A DNA stretch of 59,130 nt from contig JAUCBJ010003746.1 of assembly GCA_032718475.1 (NCBI GenBank), forward strand, positions 1 through 59,130. The letters are read 5' to 3'. Both the position numbers and the translations under genes were made by a program. The notes below the pieces were generated by a model. That model was not told the DNA's origin. It saw nothing but the letters and a program-made list of their open reading frames with translations, and ran no database searches. Shown here piece by piece: positions 10,101-18,569 of the stretch; positions within the stretch are counted from its first letter, which is position 1, and every line of letters begins with the position of its first letter. Source of the stretch: Nemertoderma westbladi (lineage: Eukaryota > Xenacoelomorpha > Nemertodermatida > Nemertodermatidae).

Positions 10101-11190
10101 CATCAGCAGTGGTGCGCACCACTGAACAGGCGTTTGAAGGGCTTGAGATGATCCCAAAAGCCTGGATGGTCATCCAATACTCCACCGGTTTCTGGTTGAG
10201 GTCTCCTTCCGGCCACCACAGAAATCGTAGGCTGTCTCGATCCCTATCCAGCGCCTTGACTTGTAAGAACATGCCTTCTATATCGGAGGCGAAAGCGATT
10301 GAATATTGTCTTAATCTTAAGAGTATTCCTAACAAGGATTGGAGTAAGTTGGGTCCTGGTAACAACTCGGAATTAAGGGATTGGCCCATGTAGAGGGCGG
10401 AGCCGTCAAATACTACCCGTACTTCATGGGGTTTACCGGGTTTGGGAACGTAATGATGTGTTAAATAGTACGTTCTCTCAGTTATGGGTGTTTCTTCCGG
10501 TACTCGCTCCGCATATCCCTTGTTAATAAATTTCTTCAACTGAGTCTGATACATTTCTTTAGCTGAAGCATTTGCCGTAAGGCGTCGATGTAGTTGAGCA
10601 ATACTTTTCTCCGCCAAGGGTCGGTTGTTTAGGAATTTTGGTTCTCGCTTTCGGAATGGTAGACCGATTTCATATCTACCTTGATCTTTAAGAAAACGTG
10701 TAGTTGTCTCCTGGATCTGCTTGGCTCTTTCTTCTTCTACCGATAGGGCCTTATCGTAGAAATTGGGCTCTACAGCCTCTTGAGTAAAGAATCGTATGGC
10801 GTGTTCATCCCGAGTCTTCGCGTTATAGCGCTCGATTACGTCATTCAGTTCGTCGTTATAGTCGACTTGTCCTGATGGACGAATGAGTTGACATAGGTTC
10901 ACTTGGTTTTGCCAAGTCTCGTTTTCCGTAAGGAGATCGATGGTATCGATACCTGGAGATCGATACCTGTTCTTTTGGTAACCTTTCCATGAGAGTTCTA
11001 CGGGAAGGGCCAGTAAAGTACCAACCCACTCTAGTTCTTCCCGCATAGGCTTGTAGTGGTTGCGGTTGAGCAGGCCGTTTCTCCAATGTCTCAAGCGCCT
11101 CATGCGCATTTTGGCCGATGAGTATTTGCACTCCAGGGTAATCTGTGTTGAATCTAGGTATATTAAGCTGCTGGGTGAAATCATCCTCAT
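7177..11190 (-). CDS. BEL/Pao pol: reverse transcriptase, RNase H, integrase
   Basis: This 1,337-residue frame copies element RNA to DNA and integrates it. RT: VRVVFDGSA near 257-265, first catalytic Asp303 (ASDIEGMF) and IYMDDN with Asp384/Asp385. RNase H: D562 (VFGDASD), E603 (PRAEL), D633 (WTDALL), D679 (NPADIASRG). Integrase: zinc site H940, H945, C975, C978; catalytic D1011 (GVDLFGP), D1073 (RSDKGTNF), E1123 (GGSWERLIRSVK). The C-terminal GDMVLIVDSDLPRKRW region looks like DUF5641. All catalytic residues are present and no stop interrupts 4 kb. The first ~75 codons overlap the protease frame and are probably not translated as listed: homology-like sequence starts around residue 70-90, so pol is reached by a frame change near 10900-11020, either programmed or mutational. 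Confidence 0.93.
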   Translation of the reverse strand: MRMISPSSLIYLDSTQITLECKYSSAKMRMRRLRHWRNGLLNRNHYKPMREELEWVGTLLALPVELSWKGYQKNRYRSPGIDTIDLLTENETWQNQVNLCQLIRPSGQVDYNDELNDVIERYNAKTRDEHAIRFFTQEAVEPNFYDKALSVEEERAKQIQETTTRFLKDQGRYEIGLPFRKREPKFLNNRPLAEKSIAQLHRRLTANASAKEMYQTQLKKFINKGYAERVPEETPITERTYYLTHHYVPKPGKPHEVRVVFDGSALYMGQSLNSELLPGPNLLQSLLGILLRLRQYSIAFASDIEGMFLQVKALDRDRDSLRFLWWPEGDLNQKPVEYWMTIQAFGIISSPSNACSVVRTTADDNRDAFSKEVIDNIKRDIYMDDNLKSLPSVEEAIDVAKGTVECLKRGGFRLTKFTSNSREFLESIPVEDRGAKDLDLIKDDLPETKTLGLKWDTERDILFFQLKQRDNPVRTKRICLSILSTYFDPLGFISPVILIARSLVQQMWLENHSWDDPLKGELLKRWMKWEDSLPAIENFIISRSYFGHVLPTYSYQLHVFGDASDMGIGIVAYLRVETPDGIKVALVTSKALINNKLKVPRAELKAALYATAIGRNVTEQIEYPLEKTVYWTDALLVLEYITNEVCQFSVFVTNRVAIILSRTKMDQWRHCPGTINPADIASRGATPQELIDTPDWLGGPDFLSKEEDEWPPHLTTAEIRQAKGAEKVKPKTRASKSKLFKPVVDLSVLHTSGDDALDPKPTATNKSVVEIRERDWKSGIPDVSQGLSPLLQRAIYHYSSWNRLCKAVTYLKRCFHHHYSRTKTNSDTAPLTSVQVHVVKDLPKYKISDRFLKEKISYQEHEETNKQMLRLLQCYEDSDKYFLLLRNPQMRLRDRFSSTMIDGLIRVGGRLTNAPLSFDAKFPILIRNLEIQIKMIVDVHTKLYHAGRERVLSEIRTRYYFYKPRRALNQVLRNCIPCRKAFSRPLTQREAELPRERVSFYEPPFTNTGVDLFGPIEVYRARTIVKRWCVIFVCMTCRAIHLDIVNDLSTNSFLLSLRRQIARFGTSNTMRSDKGTNFIGANNEIKAYVKDWNQRQVDDQLRVTASSLTFNAADAPWWGGSWERLIRSVKTAFHFIVPCRKLLRMLMEEIAAYINERLLMPVSSSPDSLEALTPTHFLLKKPVAMLPRSEITDGDEYCRQTWQLMQLLSRRFADHFEKHYLPTLQLRTKWFAQQENVSAGDMVLIVDSDLPRKRWQTGRIIETHISDDGLVRSVELVVMRRNFKKPGIVFETQQLNRPVGRLCLLERDRELSGNYGRQDTLPTTTSLIQQTSRDSPT

Positions 11191-11782
11191 CCCAGTTATA
11201 CGGTTCTACTTGGCTGGTAGCGAAGTTCTTTATCGCCACCATTTTTACTGACCTTATGCTGTGTTCTCCTAGTTCATCCTGGGGAGTGGACAACGCACCT
11301 ACATAATAATCCGCTATTACTGTAGATTTCAAAACCTGCATAATTCCTGACATGTTTAACTTAGTTCGGAACTTGGGTTGTCCAGCAAAGATGTCTTCGG
11401 CTAGTTCTTTGTCGATGAATGTTCCTGTGCTACCGGAGTCAAGGAGGGCGTTCACTATATAACTCCTTTTAGGTCCGTGGACCCTCAACTGCACTACGGG
11501 AAATTCTCGGATTCCTACATTGGAAGTTGGTGCTTTCCAAGATGGTTGTCGGTCAGAAGTAGTTAGGGGGAGCTCGCTGTCGGTGTCCTTTTCATACGTA
11601 AGTGCTCGATACACTGCGGTATTTATCAGGTAACAGGATTCGTTTTCGTCGGAGAATTCATCCGTATAGAATCCTTCCATCTCAGAACTTTGGTCAGTGT
11701 CGTTCACATCACTGAATTGGACATGTAGTTCGGACTCACTTACCTGACTCGGGCTGTTTCGTTCGAATTCAGTGTGCAACAA
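10856..11782 (-). CDS. BEL/Pao aspartic protease and gag C-terminus fragment
   Basis: This 308-residue open segment begins just after a second zinc-finger-like motif (CAKCGAKHHILLH, split over its start) and holds the protease: FPVVQLRVHG, then ALLDSGSTGTFIDKEL with the catalytic D-S-G, then VQILIGQNA and TRVGWYFTG, the usual end of a BEL-type protease. After WYFTG the sequence stops looking like the family, while the pol frame one step away takes over, so the last ~60 residues are out of frame. It is in the same frame as 11867-12448, separated only by a TGA. Confidence 0.85.
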   Translation of the reverse strand: MLHTEFERNSPSQVSESELHVQFSDVNDTDQSSEMEGFYTDEFSDENESCYLINTAVYRALTYEKDTDSELPLTTSDRQPSWKAPTSNVGIREFPVVQLRVHGPKRSYIVNALLDSGSTGTFIDKELAEDIFAGQPKFRTKLNMSGIMQVLKSTVIADYYVGALSTPQDELGEHSIRSVKMVAIKNFATSQVEPYNWDEDDFTQQLNIPRFNTDYPGVQILIGQNAHEALETLEKRPAQPQPLQAYAGRTRVGWYFTGPSRRTLMERLPKEQVSISRYRYHRSPYGKRDLAKPSEPMSTHSSIRTSRL

Positions 11783-11866
11783 GATATGATGTTTTGCGCC
11801 GCACTTTGCACACCTTGCGTCGGAGTAACAGGTTCGCCGTTGGTGTCCTTGTCTGAGGCAATTATA

Positions 11867-12448
11867 TCACAACCGCTTATCCCACATGACTTCCCGTCTA
11901 TCCTTTAATGATTTCTTTAGAAATTCATCACACACATTCAAACGGTGGGGCCCGTCACACAGTGCACATTTCGGTTTGATGTTACTTACCTTATTATGAG
12001 TAACGTTGTGCACACTCATTCTTTCTTCGGGCTTTCTTACCTGAATTCTCTTAGGAGACGTAGGAGGAGTTTTTCTTACCTGTTCTCTCCTGTCATTGGT
12101 TCGAGACTTGAATTTACTTACGTCTTTAGGCGTTTTGTTGACATAATAAGATCTTTCAGTGTCTTTCCCGCTGTCTTCTTCTTGAGAAGCCTGGCTTTCG
12201 CCGTCGTCGGTATAACACACTGGTGTTACCTTTCTCCTAGAAATGGGTTTCTCACTTACCTTGTTTTCCGGTGTCTTCTCTCTGGACTGCTTTAGGAGCT
12301 GTAATTTCACTTCTCCATCTAAGAATGACATGAGATCAGCCATGGTAGGGTCTCGTCGTTGTTGTTCCATCATATATAACACTTTCTTATCCCAGCGTGT
12401 ACCTACTCCACCCTTAGGTAAAGTAGAGGCCATGGCTCCAATAACCAT
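11867..12448 (-). CDS. BEL/Pao gag fragment with zinc knuckle
   Basis: The segment continues the capsid C-terminal region (MVIGAMASTLPKGG, MMEQQRRDPTMADLMSFL, typical of DUF1759/DUF1758-type gag), then a charged linker, then CALCDGPHRLNVC, a C-x2-C-x3-H-x4-C knuckle. It ends at TGA 11867-11869. The codons after that TGA read YNCLRQGHQRRTC in the same frame, so the TGA sits where the first Cys of the next knuckle belongs. The true upstream frame continues above 12448 to about 12550. Confidence 0.82.
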   Translation of the reverse strand: MVIGAMASTLPKGGVGTRWDKKVLYMMEQQRRDPTMADLMSFLDGEVKLQLLKQSREKTPENKVSEKPISRRKVTPVCYTDDGESQASQEEDSGKDTERSYYVNKTPKDVSKFKSRTNDRREQVRKTPPTSPKRIQVRKPEERMSVHNVTHNKVSNIKPKCALCDGPHRLNVCDEFLKKSLKDRREVMWDKRL

Positions 12449-12555
12449 AGAACTCTGATATTCATGAGACTTACCTAGCCAATCTAATTGTCTACAGATC
12501 TCCTGAATCTCATCGGAAAACTCTATAATCCCGCTGCTAATGAACTTTCGGGGGG

Positions 12556-12700
12556 GCTACCAATTTGGCATACAAATACCTAGCTATGTTATTCCTATTA
12601 CCATACCTGATGTTTAGTGTATCCCAAACTTGTCTTAATCCATCTGGATGTCCAATAAACTTTAACGCCATTAACTTGGAGATCCTTCCAAGCACTCGAT
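12556..12700 (-). pseudogene. BEL gag capsid piece in a shifted frame
   Basis: Read on the minus strand, LMALKFIGHPDGLRQVWDTL and the following IRYGNRNNIARYLYAKL give the second half of the capsid-like domain. This piece is one frame away from the pieces on both sides. The downstream change falls at a run of seven G/C (12549-12555) and the upstream one near 12690. The two shifts compensate each other. Homopolymer slippage, in the genome or in sequencing, fits the downstream one. Confidence 0.72.
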
Positions 12701-13005
12701 GAGGAATCTAAGTTTCTCTCCGTTAGATAGCACAGAGTTCTGTATGTTATCTTTGTAATATTCATTAAAAGGTAACCATTTCATCTCATCTCCATTGAAC
12801 TTGACGATCTCTCCCACCTTTACCGCTTGACGGGCTTCGGTTCTAGCCATTTGACGCGTAAAACTTTCTTGGGCCATCGTGTTATTTAATATCGAGTTAT
12901 CGGTATATATATTTCTCGGATTATTATCAAGTCTATATGGAATATCATTGTCAACAGGTTTATAATTACCCTTAATAGGTTTACTATAGGAGTTTCCACA
13001 TCACT
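12671..13005 (-). pseudogene. BEL gag capsid N-terminal piece
   Basis: The frame through 12877 (MAQESFTRQMARTEARQ) stays open upstream to about 13005 (KPVDNDIPYRLDNNPRNIY) and continues into VKFNGDEMKWLPFNEYY and LIECLEG, the start of a DUF1759-like capsid domain. It ends in a stop at 12671-12673, just where the neighbouring frame takes over. The Met at 12877 is therefore internal and not a start. Confidence 0.72.
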
Positions 13006-13404
13006 AGCAGTATAGATGCGTGTAGGCTCCACACCTTGCGCATGAAATACTTCAGACCTAACAGGTTGACACATTGTTACAGGGGGTGGTGGTATACCCT
13101 TTTGTGTATTTACTAATTTATCGCGTTCTAACGCGATACTCTGCTGCACTTCTTGCAACTCTAACCTACTTTCCCTTACTGTTCCTTTAAACTGCTGAAC
13201 AGTCTCCTGCATCTGCCCGAGCAGGAGATTCATCCCCCGCCGCCCCTCATCCACCCACTCGACCGCCGAAGCGGGAGCCGCCAACATAGTAGCGGGTAGA
13301 TGAGGGACAACGGGCGACAAATCATTGATATTTCGCTCGGAGTCCAGGACAGGAGCTGTCTCAGGGGCGGTTCTGCTGGGCACAGGTAGTTTAGTACTGT
13401 GCAA
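12886..13404 (-). CDS. BEL gag central fragment
   Basis: This frame carries a Pro-rich segment followed by a heptad-like helix (GQMQETVQQFKGTVRESRL, LQEVQQSIALERDKL) and runs to about ASDVETP near 13005. After that it loses gag-like character, and the adjacent frame (GNSYSKPIKGNYKPVDN) continues. Its Met at 13404 is internal: the 13230-14213 frame feeds into it through a shift near 13390-13405. Confidence 0.7.
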   Translation of the reverse strand: MHSTKLPVPSRTAPETAPVLDSERNINDLSPVVPHLPATMLAAPASAVEWVDEGRRGMNLLLGQMQETVQQFKGTVRESRLELQEVQQSIALERDKLVNTQKGIPPPPVTMCQPVRSEVFHAQGVEPTRIYTASDVETPIVNLLRVIINLLTMIFHIDLIIIREIYIPITRY

Positions 13405-14213
13405 AGGGAATTTAAGGTAGGTTCTGGGAGTACAGGTGTCTCTATCACCGAAGGGGTGGCTTCGAGAACAGGCCTAATTATTTCAGGCTCATCTACTATA
13501 GTAGGGAGTCTTTCTATTTTAATTATTTGGTCTGTGGGTTCTGTACTACCTAAGTCTGTGTTAGTTAGTTGCTTTCTAACAGCTGGGGGCAAATCAGGCA
13601 ATTTCTGACGGTGGGACATTCTTCTACGTCTGCTTAGACGAGATCTATTTCCTCCGCCTTCAGGATCGGTGGTATCGCCTTCATCAGATGATGTATATCC
13701 CTGTCTTTTGGGAGTAGATCGACTCATCATCTGCATTTGACTAGCTGTTAACTGTTTATTTATGCAGTATTGATTCTCTTGGATATTTTCCAACTCTAGT
13801 TGGGTGGTCTCTTCAGACGCTCTTCGTTCTGCTTCTGCCACTGCTATTTTTCTTTCCACTTCTGCCGCTGCCTTTGCCGCTTTTCTTTCCGCTTCTACCA
13901 CTTTTTTTTCCGCTTCTACCGCCTTTCTTTCCGCTTCTACCGCCTTTCTTTCCGCTTCTGCCTCTGCTGCTGCCGCTGCTGCTATCTTTCTGTCTTCTAT
14001 ACGTTTTTTCTTTACTTGTTCTTCTTGGACTCTAGCGATGCGGAGGCGTTCATCAAATTTAGCTTGGTTCGCAGCTAACATTTCCACATCTATTGCGTCC
14101 AACACCAGCTTGGTTCCTTCACTATTAGGGCGAAGTCCAGACAACCGTCTCCTCAACTCTTCGTCACCTAGAAATCGTTGATAGTCTGACAGATAGATGT
14201 CAATAGCATCCCT
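13230..14213 (-). CDS. BEL gag coiled-coil fragment
   Basis: The fragment is in the same frame as 14214-15161, separated only by TAG at 14214-14216. It holds a long Ala/Glu/Lys/Arg helix made of repeated AEAERKAVEAE-type heptads (about 13790-14010), then a basic and Ser-rich part. The final ~50 residues before the stop at 13230 look out of frame. The long coiled coil matches the layout of the giant gag at 1-4973 and suggests a shared family design. Confidence 0.75.
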   Translation of the reverse strand, partial: RDAIDIYLSDYQRFLGDEELRRRLSGLRPNSEGTKLVLDAIDVEMLAANQAKFDERLRIARVQEEQVKKKRIEDRKIAAAAAAEAEAERKAVEAERKAVEAEKKVVEAERKAAKAAAEVERKIAVAEAERRASEETTQLELENIQENQYCINKQLTASQMQMMSRSTPKRQGYTSSDEGDTTDPEGGGNRSRLSRRRRMSHRQKLPDLPPAVRKQLTNTDLGSTEPTDQIIKIERLPTIVDEPEIIRPVLEATPSVIETPVLPEPTLNSLCTVLNYLCPAEPPLRQLLSWTPSEISMICRPLSLIYPLLCWRLPLRRSSGWMRGGGG

Positions 14214-15161
14214 CTAATGCGGTTTCTCAGCTGTCGCTTCACTTTCCACTTGGGAAAATGTAGCATCTGTTGATTCTCCATGGGTTGAGCGCTCAGCCAG
14301 CCGAGCTGTCCACTGGGCCGTTCCTTGAACCTGGAGACTCACCCGCTGAAACCAAGTCTTTACAGCAACTTGCAACGACGTGTCTTGTCTTCTTTTCGAA
14401 GCTTCCTCAAAGGCCGATAGGATTAGTGTGATTCTTAGAATTCTTTCTCGAACTTGATAAAGCAGCTCTCCCTGCTCTTGAGGTCCTTGGGGTTGTCGAA
14501 ACAGTTGTTCCTCTAATCTCTCCAAAGAGCTGAAGAATCCCTGTACGTATCCTGCTGCCGACCTCTTCCATACAGCTGGATCGCTGGTATCTTTTGTCAC
14601 TCCCATCCTGTGTATGTCTTCCCAGGCAGCTTCCGATAAGTCAAACGGGAGTCCGGGTCTGGGGAAGTTCCATTGCGACTCGACAATAGACTTCAGTTCC
14701 TCCCTTGTGTATCCCGCATAACTATCCTTAATCGATCGCTTACTTCTCGCCCAATCAATTTGGTGTTCCTCCACCGCAATCAATACTCTAGTGAGTACGG
14801 CTGCAGGAAGGATGAGAAGGGGATCCGAATAAACCGCATCTGCCATCTTTGCTCCGCGCTCGGGTGTCAGCTCTACAGTATCCGCACTACTGGAGCTGTC
14901 GGGCCGCTGGGAAATAAGTTCTCGGCTCGAGTGTTGCTGCTGTTCTGCTGCTTCTCGGTCCCGCTTGACCTGAGCTCGAGTGTCTATGATAGACCTACGG
15001 TGTTGGACTAGCCTAGGGTCTGATACTACTACTGGAGGGATGATCTTTCTTACAGTAGGAGGTGAGTTGAACTTCGGTCTCACACGTTCCACACTCCTGT
15101 CTGGGTCACAGATGGTTGTATCTAGGAGACTGTCTGACAGGTTTTGCTTTGTGTCAGACAT
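14214..15161 (-). CDS. BEL gag N-terminal fragment
   Basis: This 315-residue frame begins MSDTKQNLSDSLLD. It has a basic, Gln-rich segment (KRDREAAEQQQ), then a more folded-looking region with several Trp (AAWEDIHRMGV, AVWKRSAAGYVQGFF). It ends at a single in-frame TAG, after which the same frame continues for 328 codons. No known domain is recognised. The ATG at 15161 is the likely gag start because the sequence above it becomes AT-rich and non-coding. Confidence 0.72.
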   Translation of the reverse strand: MSDTKQNLSDSLLDTTICDPDRSVERVRPKFNSPPTVRKIIPPVVVSDPRLVQHRRSIIDTRAQVKRDREAAEQQQHSSRELISQRPDSSSSADTVELTPERGAKMADAVYSDPLLILPAAVLTRVLIAVEEHQIDWARSKRSIKDSYAGYTREELKSIVESQWNFPRPGLPFDLSEAAWEDIHRMGVTKDTSDPAVWKRSAAGYVQGFFSSLERLEEQLFRQPQGPQEQGELLYQVRERILRITLILSAFEEASKRRQDTSLQVAVKTWFQRVSLQVQGTAQWTARLAERSTHGESTDATFSQVESEATAEKPH

Positions 15162-15359
15162 GTTTGTTGGTACAGTTGAATGCCTACTGCTGTATTACAG
15201 TTAAAGCAAGTCTAGTAATTCAGTATCAACTGTTAGCCTAGTAATTAATGAATTACCGATACTGTTACTCAGTGTAACGTGATATATATATAATATATTA
15301 GAATACCGGTATACACTTATAGTATATATATAAGTATTTTTACAAACTAGGTTTATCAC
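15162..15359. other. AT-rich leader upstream of the BEL gag
   Basis: No gene seen. The stretch is AT-rich with TATATA runs and single ACCGGTAT motifs that foreshadow the array that follows. It should be the element's 5' leader or the edge of its 5' LTR, but no primer-binding site could be identified. Confidence 0.4.
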
Positions 15360-15790
15360 AGAATACCGGTATATAATTTCAGCGCAAATATATAAATATA
15401 TAATAAGCCTATCGTAAATACCGGTATACAGCTTACTCTTATAGTATATATAAGTATAATTACAGACTAGAATTAATTACAGAATACCGGTATATAATTT
15501 CAGCGCAAATATATAAATATATAATAAGCCTATCGTAAATACCGGTATACAGCTTACACTTATAGTATATATAAGTATAATTACAGACTAGAATTAATTA
15601 CAAAATACCGGTATATAATTTCAGCGCAAATATATAAATATATAATAAGCCTATCGTAAATACCGGTATACAGCTTACACTTATAGTATATATAAGTATA
15701 ATTACAGACTAGAATTAATTACAGAATACCGGTATATAATTTCTGCGCAAATATATAAATATATAATAAGCCTATCGTAAATACCGGTAT
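15360..15790. repeat. Tandem array, ~121-bp unit with ACCGGTAT motifs
   Basis: About 3.6 units begin at about 15361, 15482, 15603 and 15724. Each has AATACCGGTATATAATTTC, GCGCAAATATATAAATATA, GCCTATCGTAAATACCGGTA and a (TATA)-rich part ending GACTAGAATTAATTACA. Copies are nearly identical, so the array is young. It lies directly upstream of the BEL gag leader and could be an LTR-internal or leader repeat. Confidence 0.88.
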
Positions 15791-18130
15791 GTCAATTATT
15801 TTAGAATAATTGAATTTCTGAATTTTAGGGGTCACTTGGTTACTTTACTTTACCTTATTACCGTTATTTAAGCAGTAGGTAATCCAACTGATATTAAGAC
15901 CTAATTGTTGTATGACAGGCCTACTATTTTATAAATCGGTTTGAGTTGATTTATAATATATTTATACCCGTTTAATGGGTTTTTGTCAATATTTGAAATA
16001 AATGTTATTATTTCTGGGAAGGAGTCACTACACAGAAGCTGTGCGCTCTCAGTGAAGTGCTACTTGTTAGACACTAAAACAAATAATTCTAATTTATCTA
16101 AGTTACTTAATACTACAAATTACGTACAATTCGGGGTGAGATTACAATCTCTAAATAAACACAAAAATTACACGTACGAATTTTTAGGGTAAATTTACAA
16201 GAATTCTACAAACCAGCCTAACAAAGGGTTAGAATATCTGGTTATTACAAACAGACAGGATTCTACGGTATTTGAAAATAACAAAGCAGTAGTAAATATA
16301 CTGCGTTGTCCAGATAGAAAAAATACCACCGTCTGACGACTTATAGCCGTATCGCTATAAGTACTACGTTATGTATCATAGAGTGTTCCTACCTAGAAGT
16401 TAATTACCGCAGCCTACCAGAGCCAACGTGCCTATTAACCACTTTACAACACAAATATACTGCCTACACACTAATTACCTTCGGAAAGCACTGTACACTA
16501 AACCCTAAATTAGGTACAAGTACTTATACAACAAATAATCAGCAGTTAGAAATACTTGTACAGCTAAAAGAACCATGGTATCTGCTGGAGTGACCGGGGC
16601 ACAAAATCACCAGTCTTTACCTACACCAAGCAGCCCTGATGTAGTACCGGGGTTAATTTAACTATAACGGTATGAATAACAAGCACAATTACTGTAGGAA
16701 TAAACTTGGGGTTGTGAATGTTGCGAATAATCGCATAAACTCTGAATAATAAATATTACGCTACGCGTACAGAATATACAAAACAAAATACAGACCAAAC
16801 GCTGGCAGACCACTATCAAGCCTAAATAAACCACAGTATATGCAGACTCCGAAATGGTTAGTTAGTATGCGTTCTAACCGAGTAGTACGACTTATTCTTT
16901 CAGGGGGATTTACCTTACAGCACTGGATGCCACCCACTTTCCTAACTAGTACTTTATCGGACATACACTCTACACACACTGTAATCTCCTCAGACTTAAC
17001 AACAGTCAGACAACAGTCCAGCCTACAAATTACCTGTACAATCTGAGCAGGCTTACACGTCTTCTGCTCAACATCAACTTACAGATAAATAAAACTGACA
17101 GAAATAAGTAAAATCTCAATAAAAAACCAGGGCGGCCGTCCCTGATTAAATATTAAGGCCTACCGGTATATAATTATCAAAATCGAATAATACTGCTGTA
17201 CCTGTACTGCTGTAAGTACCGGTCCGGGTGGTTAGGAAGTCAGGCCTACTAGTTACCGATCGACCGGTACTTTAGACTGTATTTATTGCCTACACTGCAA
17301 TCAAAACTTAATAACTGTTATTGTTCTTACCAGAACAATAGTAAACTGTATTTATTGCCTACACTGCAATAAGAAACAATAACTGTTATTGTTCGCGCTT
17401 TCAGACCTTTAGCAGTTTAACCTGCCAAATTTAGGTGTCTTCTAGGTTATAAATCGACTTTAGCCTATGACGAGTATTTGATACACTACAATAGCCGAAG
17501 CCAGTCTATGCGCAACCATTCACCCGCTGGATATACCCGGGAGACTGGATTCGGAAGCTCTGACCTTATTGCGGTGTAGGCCTACTGTATTATTCGACTG
17601 ATCGTTAATATATAATCTCTGACAAATATTATTCACTTTCGGGAAATATTAACAGTTCCTTTAGGACGTGGCGCTCTAAGTATGTAAACAGAGTTATATG
17701 ACTTACACTAAACACAACGGGATGGCCAATGATTCACGTATAAAGCGCATTCTTTAGGAGATGCTTTGTTATCTGTCACAATCATGCACACTACCGCATA
17801 ATGCTGCACACCGATCTGCCGACCTTCACTAATTTTAGACACATATAAAGAGAACAGCAACCGACACATGTAGTGCCTATGAAATAGCATTAGATTCACT
17901 CCAAAACCACTATAATGTAAGTCGCAATTGCTATATGTAACCTGTCTCTTACCTTCAGTATATCAAGAAGATTGGGGTTTTATAATTTTTTATCGATATT
18001 ATCCAAATATAATAATATTCCATCAACTGATATAATTAATAACCGACAGTAAATAGCAGTAAAAATGCGGTGTTTGTAGGTGACAATATGATTTGTAACA
18101 ATGTTTTGGTTTGAGATAACAGTTATACGT
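15791..18130. other. Non-coding stretch, possible 5' LTR region of the BEL element
   Basis: No convincing gene: short frames here show no domain. Contents seen: a duplicated ~51-bp block (copies at 17276 and 17344, containing CTGTATTTATTGCCTACACT), a 9-bp hairpin at 17319-17340 (TATTGTTCT / AGAACAATA), and several ACCGGTA and AGGCCTA palindromes. If the BEL element at 7-15 kb is complete, its 5' LTR should lie here, but I found no match to 5.0-7.15 kb. Confidence 0.4.
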
Positions 18131-18395
18131 TTCTCTGACCAAAGCCTACTAATGTTTGGCTAAAGCCTGAAACACAGAAATTCCAAAGCCAGTGTTCTGG
18201 CATCAGGAAAAATACACACACTGACTGAATTGCGTGAGTTTCTGTATACAATGTCCAACACAGAGTGAAAATCGCTCGGATTGGTCGACCGAACAAAGAA
18301 CAAGGGAAAAGTTACACGTGTACATATCAGCTGATAGATGTCGTCATCGTAACTACACTGTATCAAGAGTATTTCGGCGTATTGCGACATAAAAT

Positions 18396-18520
18396 CGCTA
18401 GTTATGTCCGCTAAAGTACACATACAGAAGAAATGGCTTTTTATGTCCACTAAAACACCTGTACAGTAAGGAAACGGTTTTTTATGTCCGCTAGAACACC
18501 TACAGAGTACTTTGCGGGGA
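18396..18520. repeat. Three-copy ~40-bp repeat
   Basis: TTATGTCCGCTA-type units start near 18402, 18441 and 18482, each followed by an ACACCT or CACAT segment and CAG. The minus-strand frame across it (18160-18561) owes its length partly to this repeat and has no recognised domain. Confidence 0.6.
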
Positions 18521-18569
18521 AAATAACTAGCTAGATCCGCAAAAGCCTTTACACTACACATACATCACT

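Larger units (their letters stand above)
7157..15161 (-). mobile_element. BEL/Pao LTR retrotransposon, nearly full internal region with decayed gag
   Basis: The minus strand from 15161 to 7177 carries gag (coiled coil, DUF1759-type capsid, zinc knuckles), aspartic protease, reverse transcriptase, RNase H, H2C2 integrase and a DUF5641-like tail, in BEL/Pao order. The 3' LTR probably starts near 7157. A 5' LTR should lie above 15161 but I could not match one. Pol is a single intact frame; gag-protease is broken by two nonsense codons and at least four frameshifts, so this copy should not be autonomous as read. Confidence 0.88.
10856..15161 (-). pseudogene. Broken gag-protease of the second BEL/Pao element, lesion summary
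   Basis: Lesions in order of translation: TAG at 14214-14216; frameshift near 13400; frameshift near 13000; frameshift near 12690; compensating shift at the G/C run 12549-12555; TGA at 11867-11869 in place of a zinc-knuckle Cys; frame change near 10950 into pol. Between lesions the pieces remain recognisable gag. Six of the seven lie in about 3.4 kb of gag, and none lies in the following 4 kb of pol. Whether they are real decay or partly indel errors cannot be told from one sequence. Confidence 0.8.

Noticed and set aside
9737-10393. 218-codon plus-strand frame opposite pol
   Set aside because: It is antisense to conserved RT motifs and has no domain of its own.
18160-18561. 133-codon minus-strand frame
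   Set aside because: Its length is helped by a 40-bp repeat; no family is recognised and no start or splice context supports it.
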